A stretch of DNA of 64,000 nt from Burkholderia anthina (GCF_902498995.1 NZ_CABVLY010000002.1:372001-436000); one strand, 5' to 3'. Numbered from the stretch's first letter, positions 54,079-64,000 are shown. Notes: a model not told the origin generated them from the letters alone. A program made the numbers and translations.

Positions 54079-54607
54079 GGCGTTCGGATCCTGTGATGGT
54101 GGGCGCGTGCGTGACCGGGGCCAGCCGCGTCCCATGCGTCGTCCCCCCCGGGACGATCCGCGATGCATGTGCGTTCGAGTGCGTCGGCCGTTGCCGCGAT
54201 CCTGCGCCCGGCACGCGTCGTGATGCGCGGGGGAGGATGTCGGCACGTGCCGGCCCGGTGAGTGACGGTCAGGGCGCGGCCCAGTCTAGGGCGTGCAGAT
54301 GACGTCGACGTGATGCCGAAATGACATGGCCTGCCTGTGCAGATGACGTTGCGTGCGCAACTAATCGGGTACTGCCGAGATGGCGTAGGGGGGCAAGAAA
54401 TTACCGGTTTGTGCGAGCGTATCGGGCAGGAATTTCCGATTGCGTGATGTCTGCATGAAGGCTGTGTGACATCGTGTCGTTGTGCATGCAACGGCACCGG
54501 CCAGTTCGGCGGCCATGTTTCATTCGCGTGAAATCGGATAAGCGCGATGCGTTGTTGCGTACTCGCAGCAGCATCCCCTCGACCGATACTTTCGACTCCA
54601 CCCGGTC
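54079..54607. other. Intergenic stretch
   Basis: This region of 529 bases lies between the divergent phospholipase C and acetyltransferase genes. The part at 54290-54480 is AT-richer and may hold promoters. No gene, RNA or repeat was recognised. Confidence 0.4.
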
Positions 54608-55108
54608 ATGACCGATATCGCCATCCGGCACAGCGAGATGCACGACATCGACGCGATCCGGCACATCGTCGCGCACCCCGCGGTGTACCTCGACACGCTG
54701 CAGCATCCGTATCCGTCGCACGAGAAATGGCGGCAGCGGCTCGAACGCATTCGCGAACACGGCGTGAGCCTCGTCGCCGAAATCGACGGCACGGTGGTCG
54801 GCCATCTCGGGCTGCATCCAGAACAGAACCCGCGCCGCCGTCATGCCGCGTCGCTCGGGATGATGGTCGATGCGTCGCATCACGGCCGCGGCATCGGCAC
54901 CCGGCTGCTCGCGGCGGCGATCGAGCTCGCGGAAAACTGGCTGAACATCACGCGCATCGAACCGACCGTGTTCGTCGACAACGTTGCGGCGGTCGCACTG
55001 TACGAAAGGCACGGATTCCGCATCGAAGGCGAAGCGCCGGACTATGCGTTGCGCGACGGTGCGTATGCGTCGGTGTACCAGATGGCGCGGGTCAGGCCGC
55101 GACGGTAA
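54608..55108 (+). CDS. GNAT family N-acetyltransferase
   Basis: The 166-residue protein has the GNAT loop MMVDASHHGRGIGTRLL at residues 85-101 and the NVAAVALYERHGFRIEGEA motif of the RimI/PhnO branch. It would acetylate a small amine or a protein terminus. The ATG at 54608 begins the first strand (MTDIAIRHSEMHD). It is followed by a decayed gene. Confidence 0.85.
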   Translation: MTDIAIRHSEMHDIDAIRHIVAHPAVYLDTLQHPYPSHEKWRQRLERIREHGVSLVAEIDGTVVGHLGLHPEQNPRRRHAASLGMMVDASHHGRGIGTRLLAAAIELAENWLNITRIEPTVFVDNVAAVALYERHGFRIEGEAPDYALRDGAYASVYQMARVRPRR

Positions 55109-55152
55109 AGGAAGCGCGCGCGCGCGATGCCGCGCGTCATGTTCATTCGAGC

Positions 55153-55746
55153 ATGCGTTCGTTTCAGGCGGTCGCGCGAATCGTATCGTCGAGCGATTTG
55201 CCGGCTGCCGCGAATGCGTACGAGCGACAAGCGTTCGCACACATTCGCGGCGTCGGGCACGCTGATCGATGCAGGGCCGTGCGACGCATCCGATGCGTTG
55301 TTGAAGGCCGAATTGCCGCGTCCGTCAACGCCGTACTACTTCATGTCAGGGCTTGCCGCGAATGCGAACGCGCGCGGCGACGAGGCCGTGGCGCGCGACG
55401 GGTACCGCAAGGTCTGCGATTCGGCGAGCGGATCGGCGGTGAAGTTGCGCCGGGGACCTATTTCGCGAATGCGGTCGCGCTGGCGCCGGACGATTCGGCG
55501 CGGATCGAAGGGATTGCCGCGAGCATGTTTGCGCAGGCCAGCAAGACCCGGGATGCGTTTTACGGGGCGAACCTGCGTGCGCTGACCAAGGTGGTCGCGC
55601 AACTGAATCGGTGGCGCGATGGCGGCGCTCAGGGCGCGTCGGTTCGGTCGGTCGTCAGGCAGTTCGACGGGGTGGGCGCGGAGCTGCCGGCAGGCGATCC
55701 GCAGGCAGCGGCGCGCGCGATGCTGATCCGGCCCGTGAAAGCGTGA
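55153..55746 (+). pseudogene. Frameshifted gene of unknown family
   Basis: Coding-like segments occur in alternating frames. MRSFQAVARIVSSSDLPAAA begins at 55153. A second frame carries FAASGTLIDAGPCDASDALL and YYFMSGLAANANARGDEAVA. From about 55460 the first frame resumes with TYFANAVALAPDDSARIEG and runs to the TGA at 55744-55746. The join at 55451-55455 lies in a G-run where one lost base would restore continuity. Joined, it would give about 195 residues, with two frameshifts. The family is not recognised. Confidence 0.6.
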
Positions 55747-55798
55747 CGCTGTGACGGCGGGTGAACCGTCGAGCGGGCCGGGTGCTGCGTTGCTTCGG

Positions 55799-56050
55799 TT
55801 ACTGGCCCGACTCCGACGATGCGCCGCGCGCGCTGCCGTAGCCGGCACCTTGCTGCCGCGCGATCTTTGCTTCGGCGGAAACGATGCTGGCCGGGTAGAA
55901 CCAGTCGCTCGACTGGAAGCCGGCCTGCTTGAGCGCCTTCACTTCGGCGTGAACCTGTGCACGCGTGAGCGGCGCGTTCGACTGCGCTTGCGCAGCGAGC
56001 GGGGCCGATACGGCCAGGGCGATGGCAACTGCATGGATCAGGTGCTTCAT
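55799..56050 (-). CDS. DUF4148-type small exported protein
   Basis: The 83-residue product has a signal peptide ending near AAQAQ (residue 23) and the DUF4148 motif LTRAQVHAEVKALKQAGF. Such small periplasmic proteins occur in many copies in Burkholderia, and their role is unknown. A GGAGG site precedes the ATG at 56050. The long open frame extending upstream to 58099 is a shadow. Confidence 0.82.
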   Translation of the reverse strand: MKHLIHAVAIALAVSAPLAAQAQSNAPLTRAQVHAEVKALKQAGFQSSDWFYPASIVSAEAKIARQQGAGYGSARGASSESGQ

Positions 56051-56544
56051 GATCGGAACCTCCATGTTTTCGGCGGGGCGGCCGGCCTTCGTTCGACGAA
56101 GCGGCGGCGGTTGAAAACAGTGTAGGCCCGGCCGCGCACGGGAAAAATGCGATCGCTCCCAACGCAGTGTTCTGCTGCGGGCAACAATGGGTGGGAGGCG
56201 ATGATGGGGTGGCGGGCGGTGCCGGATGGCGGCGCGTGACGGATGCCGGCGCGTGACGGATGCCGGCGCGTGACGGATGCCGGTGCGCTGGCGCTGCGTG
56301 GTAGCGGGGGCTGAGGTGCTGGAGGGGGGGCCGGGCTGGCTGGATGCCCATTCCGGGCAGTCCGCCGGGGGTTGCGGGCAAACCGATCGGCGAGCGCTGC
56401 GTATTGCGGCGCAGGTGTGTCGAACCGACGTAGAGGAAAGGGGCAGGAAGGGAGCGGGAAGGGTACGGGAGGCGCATCGGCCGGCCGCGTCGATGCAGCC
56501 GGCCGATGTGGGGAGGCGCATGGCGCGCCGCCCGATGCGGATGC
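56051..56544. other. Intergenic stretch with a 17-bp tandem repeat
   Basis: This stretch of 494 bases lies between the DUF4148 gene and the end of the permease gene. It holds the tandem repeat at 56231-56281. Nothing else was recognised. Confidence 0.4.
56231..56281. repeat. Three perfect tandem copies of a 17-bp unit
   Basis: GGCGCGTGACGGATGCC occurs at 56231, 56248 and 56265 without a mismatch. A partial copy-like GGTGCG follows. Non-coding. Confidence 0.9.
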
Positions 56545-57948
56545 TTACACGAGGCCCGTCGCGTAGTACACGGCGATCACGAAGAACACCGCGAGCGTCT
56601 TGATCACGGTGACCGCGAAGATGTCGCGATACGACTCGCGGTGCGTGAGGCCTGTCACCGCGAGCAGCGTGATGACCGCGCCGTTGTGCGGCAGCGTGTC
56701 CATGCCGCCGCTGGCCATCGCGACGACCCGGTGCAGCACTTCCAGCGGAATGTTGGCCGCTTGCGCGCCCTTGATGAACAGGTCCGACATCGCGGCGAGC
56801 GCGATGCTCATCCCGCCCGACGCCGAACCGGTGATGCCGGCGAGCGAGCTGACCGAAACGGCCGCGTTCACGAGCGGGTTCGGAATGCTCTTCAGCGCAT
56901 CGCTGACGACGAGGAAGCCCGGCAGCGCGGCGATCACGCCGCCGAAGCCGTATTCCGATGCCGTGTTCATCGCGGCGAGCAGCGCGCCGGCGACGGCGGC
57001 CTTCGAACCCGTCGCGAAGCGGCCGCTGACGCGCTTGAACGCGGTCAGGAGGACCACCACGATGCCGAGCAGCAGCGCAGCCTCGACCGACCAGATCGCG
57101 ACGACGGTCTTGATCGACGTCGTGACCGGCGCGTGCACGCCGGGCAGCACGTCCGGCGCGACCGTGTACGACGCGGCGCCGTACCACTGCGGGATCAGCT
57201 TCGTGAATGCGAAGTTCGACACGCCGACGAGGATCAGCGGCAGGATCGCCAGCGCCGGATTCGGCAGTGACGTCGTTTCGACGCGTTCCGGCTCGTTGAC
57301 GAGCGACGTGCCGTAGCCTTCGCCCTTCGCCATTGCGGAACGACGGCGCCATTCCAGATACGTGAGGCCGACGGCGATGATGAACAGCGAGCCGATCGTG
57401 CCGAGCGCCGGTGCGGCCCAGGCGGTCGTCTTGAAGAACGTGGTCGGGATGATGTTCTGGATCTGCGGCGTGCCCGGTAGCGAATCCATCGTGAACGAGA
57501 ACGCGCCGAGTGCGATCGCGCCGGGCATCAGCCGTTTCGGAATGTTGCTCTGGCGATAGAGTTCGGCCGCGAACGGATACACCGCGAACACCACGACGAA
57601 CAGCGACACGCCGCCATAGGTGAGCAGCGCGCACACCGCGACGATCACCGCATTCGCGCGCGAGCGGCCGATGTAGCGGATCGCGGCATGGACGATCGAC
57701 TCGGAGAACCCGGACAGTTCGATCACCTTGCCGAACACGGCGCCGAGCATGAACACGGGGAAATACAGTTTGACGAAGCCAACCATCTTCTCCATGAAGA
57801 TTCCGGAGAAGACCGGCGCGACGGCGGCGGGTTCGGTCAGCAGGACCGCGCCGAGCGCGGCGATCGGCGCGAACAGAATCACGCTGTAGCCGCGATACGC
57901 GGCGAACATCAGGAACGCCAGCGCGGCGAGGACGATCACGAAAGACAA
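56545..57948 (-). CDS. GntP-family permease, sigma-54 controlled
   Basis: The 467-residue protein has about 12-14 membrane segments and GntP-family motifs such as LMFAAYRGYSVILFAP, MDSLPGTPQIQNIIPT, NTASEYGFGGVIAALPGF and GITGSASGGMSIALAAMSD. GntP members import gluconate, other hydroxy acids or 3-hydroxybutyrate; the substrate is not given by sequence. The start appears to be TTG at 57948, with AGGAG seven bases upstream; a GTG four codons in is the alternative. It diverges from a sigma-54 activator gene, and a -24/-12 promoter lies 75 bases upstream. Confidence 0.87.
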   Translation of the reverse strand: MSFVIVLAALAFLMFAAYRGYSVILFAPIAALGAVLLTEPAAVAPVFSGIFMEKMVGFVKLYFPVFMLGAVFGKVIELSGFSESIVHAAIRYIGRSRANAVIVAVCALLTYGGVSLFVVVFAVYPFAAELYRQSNIPKRLMPGAIALGAFSFTMDSLPGTPQIQNIIPTTFFKTTAWAAPALGTIGSLFIIAVGLTYLEWRRRSAMAKGEGYGTSLVNEPERVETTSLPNPALAILPLILVGVSNFAFTKLIPQWYGAASYTVAPDVLPGVHAPVTTSIKTVVAIWSVEAALLLGIVVVLLTAFKRVSGRFATGSKAAVAGALLAAMNTASEYGFGGVIAALPGFLVVSDALKSIPNPLVNAAVSVSSLAGITGSASGGMSIALAAMSDLFIKGAQAANIPLEVLHRVVAMASGGMDTLPHNGAVITLLAVTGLTHRESYRDIFAVTVIKTLAVFFVIAVYYATGLV

Positions 57949-58022
57949 GGGAGTCTCCTAATGGCTTTGAATGGCTTTGGTTGTTGTTCGATCGCGACGC
58001 GTCGCGGACCGGCTCAGGTTCC

Positions 58023-58038
58023 TGCAGGTTTCGTGCCA
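58023..58038 (-). promoter_or_regulatory. Sigma-54 promoter (-24/-12) for the GntP permease
   Basis: On the minus strand the sequence reads TGGCACGAAACCTGCA. It has the invariant GG and GC pairs spaced by ten bases and differs from the usual TTGCA only at the first T. Transcription would start near 58011, leaving about 63 bases of leader before the permease gene. Confidence 0.75.
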
Positions 58039-58121
58039 TAGGCCGGATTGCGCCGCCGGACATGGGGCCGATGCCGGCCGGCGGGCCTGCGCCGGCCAAT
58101 GTCTGACGATTCTACATAAAA

Positions 58122-58239
58122 CGTCTCCGAATGGAGACGATCCGGCCGTCAGGACAGCCCACCGATTCGGGCAGGGCTTTCCCGGACAAGGGATTTCGGC
58201 GTGTCTCCATAGTGAGATAATTCGTCTCGATCTGGAGAC
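58122..58239. promoter_or_regulatory. Three GTCTC-N6-GAGAC sites (likely activator binding sites)
   Basis: GTCTC and GAGAC occur six bases apart at 58123-58138, at 58203-58218 (with GAGAT) and at 58224-58239. The first has extended perfect 7-base arms, CGTCTCC and GGAGACG. They lie 85-200 bases upstream of the -24/-12 promoter, where sigma-54 activators bind. They also sit just upstream of the regulator gene. Confidence 0.7.
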
Positions 58240-58272
58240 AACCGGCCGAGCATACGCGGAGACGACGACACG

Positions 58273-59742
<1,470 letters not shown>

Positions 59743-59808
59743 CGCCGCGCGGTGGAGGCTGTCGCAAGCAGGCGGCCGAACCGTGGCAGTACCGGACAGG
59801 AGACAACG

Positions 59809-60336
59809 ATGAAGTGCATCGGTATCGCCGGATGGATGACCGCTCTGGTGGCGGCGTCCGCGTTCGCGCAGTCGGGCGATGCCGACGCGCCTGTGGCGCG
59901 GCGCAATTGGTACAACGATCCGTTCGTGGCGCTGTCGCAGGACTTTGCCGAGTGCCCGCTGCCGCTCGGTCCGTGGATGACCCGCGCCGAGATGGAGGAC
60001 GATGCGCATTACCGCGCGGAGCGCGGGACGACCTGCTGGCTCGCGCACCGCTGCACGAAGCCGAATTCGTATATGTACGACGCACCGATCGCCGCGGCTG
60101 CGAAAGCCCGTTTCGACGGCACCGGCCGCCTGCAGGGCACGAGCCTGTGGATCACCGTGCAGCGCCGCTTCATTTATGTCGAAGGGTGCGCGGATCCGGC
60201 ATTCGATCGGCAGGCGTTGCAACGCGAACTTGCCGCGCTTCCCGACGTCGAACGGGTTTTCGTTCGCATCACCGACGATCCGCACGGAGCGCTGCCGTAC
60301 AAGACGCGTGGCCAGCCTGACAGGGCGCCCGACTGA
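59809..60336 (+). CDS. Exported protein with a BON-like C-terminal half
   Basis: The 175-residue protein has a signal peptide ending near AFAQS (residue 21). The middle part contains CPLPLGPWMTRAEMEDDA and paired cysteines. The last 65 residues resemble a BON domain, with LWITVQRRFIYVEGCADP and LPDVERVFVRITDDP, which binds phospholipid. GGAG precedes the ATG. The assignment to BON is tentative. Confidence 0.6.
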   Translation: MKCIGIAGWMTALVAASAFAQSGDADAPVARRNWYNDPFVALSQDFAECPLPLGPWMTRAEMEDDAHYRAERGTTCWLAHRCTKPNSYMYDAPIAAAAKARFDGTGRLQGTSLWITVQRRFIYVEGCADPAFDRQALQRELAALPDVERVFVRITDDPHGALPYKTRGQPDRAPD

Positions 60337-60397
60337 ACGGTGGATGGCAGTGCATGGCATACTCGCGTGATTCAGAAAAAGGTTGACGGAAAGAACA

Positions 60398-60682
60398 ATG
60401 AAACACATGCTTGCGTCGGTCTGTCGGTGGCCTCGAACGCATTGGCGTCAGGCCGGATTGTTGGCCCTTGTCGCGGGGCTTGGCGGGTGTGGCGGCGGTG
60501 CGCCGCTGTTTACTTCGGACGGGCGCCCGACTACGCAGGTGCAGTGCACGGGCAACGACTGGAGCAATTGCACGGACAATGCCCGCGCCATCTGCAACGG
60601 GGAATTCGACATCCTCGATCAATCGACCGATGACGCCGTGCGAAATCTTCTCTTCGCATGCAAGAAGAAGAGCGGCTATTGA
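60398..60682 (+). CDS. Small lipoprotein
   Basis: The 94-residue product has a lipoprotein signal with the lipobox-like VAGLGGC near residue 30. Five cysteines follow in the short mature part, including VQCTGNDWSNCTDNARAIC. The ATG at 60398 is preceded by GGAAAG; a TTG at 60383 is also in frame. It has no known family. Confidence 0.6.
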   Translation: MKHMLASVCRWPRTHWRQAGLLALVAGLGGCGGGAPLFTSDGRPTTQVQCTGNDWSNCTDNARAICNGEFDILDQSTDDAVRNLLFACKKKSGY

Positions 60683-60784
60683 TCCCGAAATGACCAGGTG
60701 AGGGACGTTAATCGGGAGAAGCGCTTTTCTATTCGCTTGGAGTCGGCTATTTTTCATGAATAACACTCACGGAATCCCATCCAT

Positions 60785-61081
60785 ATGGCGACCTACCGGC
60801 AACTGACTGCGCAGCTCGAAAGGCTTCAGCAAAAAATCGACAAGGAACGCGAAAAGGCGATTGCCGATGCGATTGCCGCCATTCGAGCCAAAATCGTGGA
60901 ATTCGACATTACGGCAGAGGAGCTCGGCTTTCGTCCGATAGGCGCCGCCGCTGCCGCAAAGCCGAAGCGTCCGTTACCGCCGAAATACCTGAATCCGAAG
61001 ACCGGCGAAACGTGGAGCGGCCGCGGCCGTGCACCGGCGTGGCTCGGCAAGAACCGCGCGCGTTTCCTGATCAAGGACTGA
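60785..61081 (+). CDS. H-NS-like DNA-binding protein
   Basis: The 98-residue protein has an N-terminal coiled-coil region at residues 5-40 (QLERLQQKIDKEREKA) and the H-NS family C-terminal DNA-binding motif KYLNPKTGETWSGRGRAPAWL, quoted only as TGETWSGRGRAPAWL. Such proteins silence AT-rich DNA, often acquired by transfer. It is of standard length for Burkholderia H-NS-like proteins. The gene stands alone, with AT-rich DNA downstream. Confidence 0.92.
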   Translation: MATYRQLTAQLERLQQKIDKEREKAIADAIAAIRAKIVEFDITAEELGFRPIGAAAAAKPKRPLPPKYLNPKTGETWSGRGRAPAWLGKNRARFLIKD

Positions 61082-61423
61082 CTCCCGAAAATCCTCACCT
61101 TTCGTGCGTCGACTGACGGTGCGAACGGCCAAACGGCCGTCGCACCGTTTGTTTTGTGCCGTTGCAACGCGATTCCGGCCGGCGAATCGAACGGCAATGC
61201 CACGCGATTAACGGATTCCATTTTGCGAATTCACTGCAATTCGACCGGATATCGCGGCGAATTGCGGTAAACAGCCCGGCAATTACGTTGCACTCGCGCA
61301 TCGACATGCGCGCGCGTCGCGGTGCTGACGGACTGCCGACGATCATCACCGCTCGCGCATTGACGCGGCGCATCGCGCAATTCCCGAATGTGCTCACCAT
61401 GGCTCCCGTAAATCCTCACCTTT
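61082..61423. repeat. 21-bp direct repeats about 320 bases apart
   Basis: CTCCCG-AAATCCTCACCTTT (with A or T at the dash) occurs at 61082-61102 and 61403-61423. The first copy begins just after the H-NS-like stop codon. The second copy sits beside a short hairpin, ATCCTCA with TGAGGAT. The spacing of about 320 bases suggests a segmental duplication or the ends of an inserted segment. Confidence 0.7.
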
Positions 61424-61651
61424 GAGGATGCGACCGGATCGCCGCATCGTGCCGCCTTCGCCCGGTGCGTCGTGCGAAGGCATCGGTTACGGGCCCATGT
61501 TGCAAGCATTGATGCGTGCTGGACAGTCGGCCGTTCGGCATATAGGCAGCCGCATCCGGTTCGCCTATGCTTGGAGTTCGCGTCGACCGGCGCACGGCCA
61601 TCCGTGCCCGTGTACCGGTCGGGTCGTCTTTCATTACCGTATGGAGCCGAT
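61082..61651. other. Intergenic stretch with a 21-bp direct repeat
   Basis: This region of 570 bases lies downstream of the H-NS-like gene. A 21-bp repeat (one mismatch) occurs at 61082-61102 and 61403-61423, listed separately. The region is AT-richer than the rest of the window. No gene or known RNA was found. Confidence 0.45.
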
Positions 61652-64000
61652 GTGACCGTCCGCCATCTCGATGCGTTGTTCCAGCCCAAGTCCGTTGCGG
61701 TCGTCGGCGCATCGTCGCGCGCGGGAAGTTTCGGCGCGATCGTATGGGCGCGCGTGATCGACGGCGCATTCGACGGGCCCGTATGGCCCGTCAATCCGAA
61801 GTATCGCGAGCTGAACGGGCATCCGGTCGTTGCCGATGTCGATCGATTGCCCGCACCGCCTTCGGTTGCCCTGATCTGCACGCCGCCCGCTACGTGGGCC
61901 GGCATCGTGCGCAAGCTCGGCGAACTCGGCACGCGCGTCGCGGTGATCGTCGGCGAGGCGCGCACCGATGCGGATCGTGCCGCGCTCGATCGCACGCTCA
62001 AGGCCGCGAAGCCGTTCGTGCTCCGTATCGTCGGCCCGGGCACCCTCGGCGTGTTGTCGCCCGCGCGTCATGCGCATTTCGGCGCGCCTGCCTATACGGC
62101 GCGATCGGGCGGCGTCGCGTGGGTGTCGCAATCGAACGCGCTGACGAACGCGGTGCTGGGCTGGGCCGATGCGCGGGGGCTCGGCTTTTCGCATGTCGTC
62201 GCGCTCGGCAGCGAGGCCGACGTCGATGCGGGCGACGTGCTCGACTATCTGGCGAGCGACCCCGGCACGCGCGCGATCCTGCTCGAACTCGATACCGTGT
62301 GCGCCGCGCGCAAGTTCATGTCGGCCGCGCGCGCGGCGGCGCGCAACAAGCCGGTGCTCGCGCTGCGCACCGGGCGCGCCGATCCCGGCGATGCGCTTTA
62401 CACGGCCGCTTTCCAGCGCGCGGGGATGGTGCGTGTCGATGCGCTCGACGATCTGCTCGACGAGATCGAGACGCTCGGTGTCGGGCGGGTCGCCGCGCGC
62501 GGCGCGGCGACGCTCGTGACGAGCGACGCGGGCGTCGCGAAACTCGCGGTCGATGCGGTTGCCGAGGTGCGCGACGTGCTGGCCGCGTGGCCGGCGGCGG
62601 CAACCTCGGCGGTGGCGGCCGCGCTGCCGCATCTCGCCGCGCCCGGCAATCCGCTTACATTGGGCGACGATGCGCGTCCCGAGCATTTCGGTGCGGCGAT
62701 CAAGGCGCTTGCGCCGTTTCCGCAGACGGGCACGCTGTTCGTCGTGCATTCGACGTCCCACAGCGCACCGGCCGATGCCGTCGCGCGCACGCTGATCGAA
62801 TCGCGGCAACATGCGTATCGCGGCATCCTTGCGTGTTTCTTCGGTGCGGTCGATGCGGCGACGCGCGACGCACTGCACGCGAACGGCATCCCGGTACACA
62901 CGACGCCCCAGCGGCTTGCGCGCGCATACGCACGTCTCGTCGATTACAACCTCGGGCGGCAGTTGCTGATGCAGACCCCCGAGGGCACGCCGCCGCAGCC
63001 GGCCGAGTGCGTCGCATCCGCACAGGCCGAGGCCCGCCGGATGGTCGAGGCCGGCGAACCCGAGCTGGCCGGCGACGCCGCGTTGCACTGGCTGTCGCAC
63101 TTCGGCCTGCACGGCGAGCCGGCCGATGCACCGGCCGGCGCCAGGGTCGTCGACGTCACGGTCGACATGTACGACGATTCGAATTTCGGCCCGGTGTTCC
63201 GCTATGCCGTGCCGCCCGCGGACGGTGTATCGGCGCCGTTCGTCGTGTACGGGCTGCCGCCGCTGAATACCGTGCTCGCCCGCGCGGTGATGGAGCGTTC
63301 GCCTTATGCGCGTCGCACGCCCGTCGAGCCGACGCTCGGCGCACTGACGGCGCTGTCGCAAGTCGTATGCGACGTCCGCGAAGTGGTCGCGATGTCGATC
63401 ACGCTGCGCGTGCTGTCCGATCGCGCCTACATCATCGCGCCGCGCGTCACGCTGGCCGCCGGGCGCAGCCGGCTCGCGATCATGCCGTATCCGCGCCATC
63501 TGGAGCAGACGCTCGAATGGCGAGGCGAGACCGTGACGATCCGCCCGATTCGTCCGGAAGACGAGGAGGCGCACAACGAGCTGCTGGGGGCGATGACGCC
63601 GGACGATCTGCGCATGCGCTTCTTCGGCGCGGTGCGCAGCTTCGATCACTCGCAAGTGGCGCGCATGACGCAGATCGACTACGACCGTGAGATGGCTTTC
63701 ATCGTGGCGTTCACCGATGTGTCGGGCCGGTCGCACACGCTCGCGGTGGCGCGCGCGGTCGCCGATCCCGACAACGAGACCGCGGAGTTCGCGATCGCGG
63801 TGCGGCCCGACCAGAAGGGCAAGGGGCTCGGCCGTCTGATGATGACCCGCATCATCGACTACGCGCGATCGCGCGGCACGGCATGGATGATCGGCGAAGC
63901 GCTGCGCGAGAACACGGCGATGATCTCGCTGGCGAAGTCATGCGGCTTCACGACCTCGACGACGGAGGAGCCGGGCGTGGTGGGCTTCAGAATGAAACTG
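61652..64000 (+). CDS. Pat-like acyl-CoA-synthetase-related / GNAT acetyltransferase fusion, 3' end missing
   Basis: The frame begins with a GTG at 61652 preceded by GGAG and runs past the window end, with at least 783 codons. Residues 1-450 match the CoA-binding and ligase parts of NDP-forming acyl-CoA synthetases (FQPKSVAVVGASSRAGSFG, VNPKYRELNG, GPGTLGVLSP). The last 150 residues in view are a GNAT domain with VRPDQKGKGLGRLMMTRI. This order matches Pat, the protein lysine acetyltransferase. The segment that normally carries the catalytic histidine in true ligases is missing, as the sequence goes from LRTGRADPGD directly to ALYTAAFQRAG. It is therefore likely a regulatory rather than catalytic ligase half. 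Confidence 0.85.
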   Translation, partial: MTVRHLDALFQPKSVAVVGASSRAGSFGAIVWARVIDGAFDGPVWPVNPKYRELNGHPVVADVDRLPAPPSVALICTPPATWAGIVRKLGELGTRVAVIVGEARTDADRAALDRTLKAAKPFVLRIVGPGTLGVLSPARHAHFGAPAYTARSGGVAWVSQSNALTNAVLGWADARGLGFSHVVALGSEADVDAGDVLDYLASDPGTRAILLELDTVCAARKFMSAARAAARNKPVLALRTGRADPGDALYTAAFQRAGMVRVDALDDLLDEIETLGVGRVAARGAATLVTSDAGVAKLAVDAVAEVRDVLAAWPAAATSAVAAALPHLAAPGNPLTLGDDARPEHFGAAIKALAPFPQTGTLFVVHSTSHSAPADAVARTLIESRQHAYRGILACFFGAVDAATRDALHANGIPVHTTPQRLARAYARLVDYNLGRQLLMQTPEGTPPQPAECVASAQAEARRMVEAGEPELAGDAALHWLSHFGLHGEPADAPAGARVVDVTVDMYDDSNFGPVFRYAVPPADGVSAPFVVYGLPPLNTVLARAVMERSPYARRTPVEPTLGALTALSQVVCDVREVVAMSITLRVLSDRAYIIAPRVTLAAGRSRLAIMPYPRHLEQTLEWRGETVTIRPIRPEDEEAHNELLGAMTPDDLRMRFFGAVRSFDHSQVARMTQIDYDREMAFIVAFTDVSGRSHTLAVARAVADPDNETAEFAIAVRPDQKGKGLGRLMMTRIIDYARSRGTAWMIGEALRENTAMISLAKSCGFTTSTTEEPGVVGFRMKL

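Noticed and set aside
55799..58099. A 766-codon frame spanning the permease gene and DUF4148 gene
   Set aside because: Only its last 83 codons, from the ATG at 56050, look like a real protein. The rest is a shadow of the GntP permease read in another frame.

Overview
The window is high-GC DNA with dense short operons, codon use dominated by GCG/CTG/CGC, and a gene set typical of Burkholderia, most likely the Burkholderia cepacia complex. The supporting genes are a hopanoid locus, an H-NS-like protein with the TWSGRGR motif, a Tat-exported phospholipase C, an OpgC-type membrane protein and OprD-type porins. No rRNA, tRNA, CRISPR array or prophage was seen. Names of families come from reading motifs by eye, not from a database search.

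Layout. 1-3195: 3' part of a GH28 pectinase, an acetyltransferase and a glycine-zipper lipoprotein. 3702-8448: two adjacent paralogous amidohydrolases, a secreted NTF2-like protein, a LysR regulator and an exported ankyrin protein. 8451-9669: an XRE antitoxin with its palindromic operator and an AbiEii-type toxin gene broken by an in-frame stop. 10103-13467: amino-acid binding protein, PhyH-type dioxygenase, HutC-type regulator and SDR. 13901-19321: YceH, two unknown proteins, AroG, a PRC-barrel protein, an Ohr-like protein lacking its second cysteine and an NmrA-like reductase. 19527-23491: LysR, cupin, AhpD-like protein, ECF41 sigma factor and a DapF-like protein missing one catalytic cysteine. 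23770-26899: CstA/YbdD and a hemolysin III protein. 26935-27400: a 312-bp inverted-repeat element inserted in what looks like a gene remnant.

30460-36769 is a hopanoid/isoprenoid region: ispH-hpnH in one operon, hpnB divergent, then hpnA followed by an alanine-rich protein with 17 copies of a mostly 14-residue repeat. 40108-50022 reads as a peptide-uptake locus: a POT symporter, a divergent XRE-cupin regulator, a complete oppABCDF operon and an OprD-family porin. 50089-55746 holds a DedA-rhodanese fusion, phospholipase C, an acetyltransferase and a frameshifted pseudogene.

56545-59742 is a GntP-family permease divergent from a sigma-54 activator. Between them are a good -24/-12 promoter facing the permease and three copies of GTCTC-N6-GAGAC, a complete sigma-54 control region that can be read directly. 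The window ends with small exported proteins, an H-NS-like protein and the 5' part of a Pat-like acyl-CoA-synthetase/acetyltransferase fusion.

The items most worth a second look are the inverted-repeat element with nested hairpins (27071-27382), the repeat protein in the hopanoid region, the sigma-54 control region, the ECF41/DapF-like/AhpD/cupin cluster, and the toxin gene with the premature stop.
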